From Macropodus opercularis (lineage: Eukaryota > Chordata > Actinopteri > Anabantiformes > Osphronemidae), in assembly GCA_030770545.1 (NCBI GenBank), contig CM061106.1, forward strand, positions 7,183,001 to 7,247,000: 64,000 bases of DNA, in the 5' to 3' direction. Positions 61,684 to 64,000 of the stretch are shown in pieces. Within the stretch, counting starts at the first letter, position 1, and the number at the start of each line of letters is the position of its first letter. The translations under genes were made by a program, and so were the position numbers. The notes below the pieces were generated by a model. That model did not search any database. It saw only the letters and a program-made list of their open reading frames with translations, and was not told the DNA's origin.

Positions 61684-62130
61684 GTCGGTGCTGATCAGTT
61701 CACCGCTAAAAGCGGCTCATAGTGACACTAAAAGCCTGAACATGAGCCTCAGGCTCCGTCTGTCACCAGAACAAAGTGGTTGGTGTCAAACCTAGGAAGC
61801 AGTTTAGTCTTTGTCGGGCTGCAGACGTGGTGGGAGCCAACATGGCGGCTTTTCCCCGATGCTTTAGTGAAAACCCAGCAAACGAGTGTGGCTGGAAAAG
61901 CTTTGACTAAACAGTGATGATCCCAGAGGAAACATTAGAACAGACGTCCGACGATGTAGCAGCGAAATCTGGTTGATGCAGCTTGAACAGGACAGAAAAG
62001 AAGAACGAGCTTCAACAAAGAGATAAATGTATCAGTTAAAACATGAGGAAGCTCATTTAAATATCCAGGTCAGCGGAAAATGCTGAGTCACAGGATTGTT
62101 GTGCTTTTCTTCCCCTTTCACTGTTTGTAG

Positions 62131-62139
62131 GAAGCTCAG
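62131..62139 (+). other. Candidate 9-nt microexon
   Basis: A strong acceptor (pyrimidine-rich tract ending TTTGTAG) is followed by GAAGCTCAG and then a GTATGA donor. It would add Glu-Ala-Gln in phase 0 after the exon ending at 61,683. A chance match is possible. Confidence 0.25.
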
Positions 62140-62149
62140 GTATGAATGG

Positions 62150-64000
62150 AGTTAATTTCTATCACAGGTCCTTCAAATGACTTAGTTCACCTGTTGCCAT
62201 GTCTCTTATGCTGCTATTCAGCAGTTTAGCTGTTTATTTAATATTAAATATTCACCACAATAGAAATGATGAATAAATTCAAAGGAAAACCCAGTTTGTA
62301 GTGGGAGGCCCTGGTCTTGGAGGAGTTTGTGTATATGGAGTTATTCTAGGTTATAGCTCTATAATTTACATTTATAGTGCTGATAGTATCTATATATACA
62401 ATTTAAATGCAGCAATGAACACTAGTATTTTCACACACAATGTGTGAACATGTACATTCTTGTGTGTTGTTTTTCAACTAGAGGTATTTATACACTTTAC
62501 ATCTAATTATTATGTTACTTTCACATTACATACGTTTAATATATCTGCTAATTTTCTTCTTTCCTGTGCTGTTTGTTCTTTGTGCCAGATGTCATGACGG
62601 GTATATAGTACCCGTTGGCTATAGTGTATATACCAGTAGTTGGCCAGGCCTGCATGATCGCTCTGTACATCTACACAAAGAGATTAATGTCATAGCTCAC
62701 ATGGTGGCACCTAGCCTGATTCTGATTAGCCTAACTAATCAGAATCAGAAAGAACTCTGTTTTTGTATACAATTTCTTTTGGTGTCATAGCTATATAACA
62801 ATAATAAATATTAATATTTATCGTAACCTGCTTCTGTTTGTTACATTAATACCATCACAATGTAATTTGATCCTCGTTGACATTATAGTGCAGCAGTAAA
62901 ACATCTTTACAGAGAAAGTAATTTGATGTCACAGAGGACAATGACTTCTATACCATTAACTCGTCACCATGGTCACAGTCACCCTACACTATTATTACTA
63001 GTTCTCATTGTAGACTTGTTTTAATTAGAGAGAAAAAGAAACTGACATTAATAGATAACAGACCTAACACTGGCCTAACAGTCAGGACTGTGTGAGTACA
63101 GTTAGTAGGTAGTTATGATGACTCGTCTAACGTCAAAGCACTTGACACACTTCATATAATTGTATTTCACCTGGCACATACGACTAAAGTGATACCAAAC
63201 CGTGTCAACTCCCAGATTTCAATTCTGGTGTGTAGCTCCTAGATTATGTTTGTTTACTTAGAGCCTATATCTATGTCCTTTAATCTCACATCTTTAGTGT
63301 TTTACAAATTTCTATGTTTTACTGACCAGTAATAACTGCACTGGATTACTATACATAATAATTATAATTATAATTATAATAATAATGTGGTTAGTGTACA
63401 TGGCAGAGTAATAATTCTAATGTCTGCTTATCATACTGTACATATGTGACTGATGCTACCTAGTACTGGTCTTACTCTTTTTGCAGCATACTCTGAGTCT
63501 GCTCTCTCTGTAGACATTGGTGAAGGATCTGTCACAAGATACTTAAAACAAAGCTTTAATTTAAACACATATATTTGCTGTATCAAAGAATCATTAAGTA
63601 TCAGGTTTTTCAAACCAGCCGAGGATCCCCAGGAAAGAGACAACAGGCAGATGTTCACTTCCAGGGAAAGACAGTCAGACACTGTCTTTTAATCACTCTG
63701 CGTATTTATCAGCAATAGCCTATTTGATTTTGATTTGAAGACAGTGCATTAATACAGTAAGTAATAATGCATAATGAGATCCTTCAATCACCTTTGTTGA
63801 GATGACGCTACAACCTCTGTGTCTTTCTTCTTCACAGAGACATCAACTGTAGCGACAACATTAAATGAGCTATATTTTAACTGTTCTTTCTTCAGGACCT
63901 TCAGATTTATTGCTCAGGTCAGTTTGAAAACCCTCTACAACTGTCTACAGCAACAACCTGCTTGGAACAATAAGCCGTATGACAGTAAATGTCATACGTA
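62150..64000 (+). other. Right end: probable intron, one possible exon
   Basis: AT-rich. Acceptor-like sequence before 63,487 is followed by an open frame to 63,692 (AYSESALSVDIGEGSVTRYL, then FKPAEDPQERDNRQMF), which might be an exon, but no domain is recognised and the phase match to the first exon is untested. Near 62,725-62,750 a small palindrome around ATTCTGATTAG...CTAATCAGAAT resembles repeat ends seen in fish genomes. Confidence 0.25.

Overview
This window looks like nuclear DNA of a ray-finned fish, probably a percomorph teleost. Genes are split by short introns with GT/AG borders. The immune genes are fish-type NLR receptors (FISNA-NACHT-LRR, one with a B30.2 exon). The repeats are a typical teleost mix: L2/Maui-like, Tx1-like L1 and R4/Dong-like LINEs, BEL/Pao and Ty3 elements, Penelope-like elements, solo LTRs and long TG/TA microsatellites. 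No species is claimed.

Layout. 0-0.9 kb: last exon of a C2H2 zinc-finger gene (minus). 1.4-1.7 kb: relic of a Tc1/IS630-like transposase. 1.8-5.06 kb: an R4/Dong-like LINE (minus) with one long reading frame, set between TA-rich tracts and with a tRNA-like sequence at its 5' end. 5.07-6.2 kb: a duplicated exon-like segment and an L2 fragment. 6.6-6.9 kb: a WH2/proline-rich fragment resembling WAS-family proteins. 7-10.4 kb: little recognisable apart from a long TG microsatellite. 10.4-18.46 kb: a nearly complete Tx1-like L1 with two ORFs and a very G-rich 3' UTR. It abuts a damaged BEL/Pao pol region (18.46-22.53 kb) followed by a probable 3' LTR. 23.6-24.8 kb: a solo LTR and a gag-knuckle fragment.

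26.86-41.08 kb (minus): NLR gene 1. Eleven exons can be joined in phase into an uninterrupted frame of 1,116 codons plus stop. It has an N-terminal helical region, FISNA, NACHT, winged-helix/helical domains and six LRR exons; five of these lie in a tandemly duplicated array. Its introns hold an antisense L2, two solo LTRs and an L2 relic. 41.4-46.7 kb: Penelope-like, Ty3 and L2 debris, plus the second copy of the exon-like segment at 5 kb. 49.2-50.2 kb: an Ig V-set pseudogene. 51.3-51.7 kb: LINE fragments, including a second copy of the L1 3' UTR. 53.94-58.80 kb (plus): NLR gene 2, an inverted near-duplicate of gene 1 with two LRR exons and a C-terminal PRY-SPRY (B30.2) exon. It carries a damaged second exon and a frameshift in the NACHT exon. 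59.9-60.3 kb: an L2 tail. 61.4 kb to the right edge: a CpG-rich promoter and the first exon of an unrecognised gene running right.

How it fits together. The two NLR genes point away from each other across about 12.9 kb of repeat-rich DNA and are probably products of an inverted duplication. They are predicted cytosolic NTP-binding innate immune sensors. Gene 1 looks intact; gene 2 looks truncated or pseudogenic after its NACHT/winged-helix part. Exon joins were worked out by eye from splice signals and reading phase; no transcript or database evidence was available.
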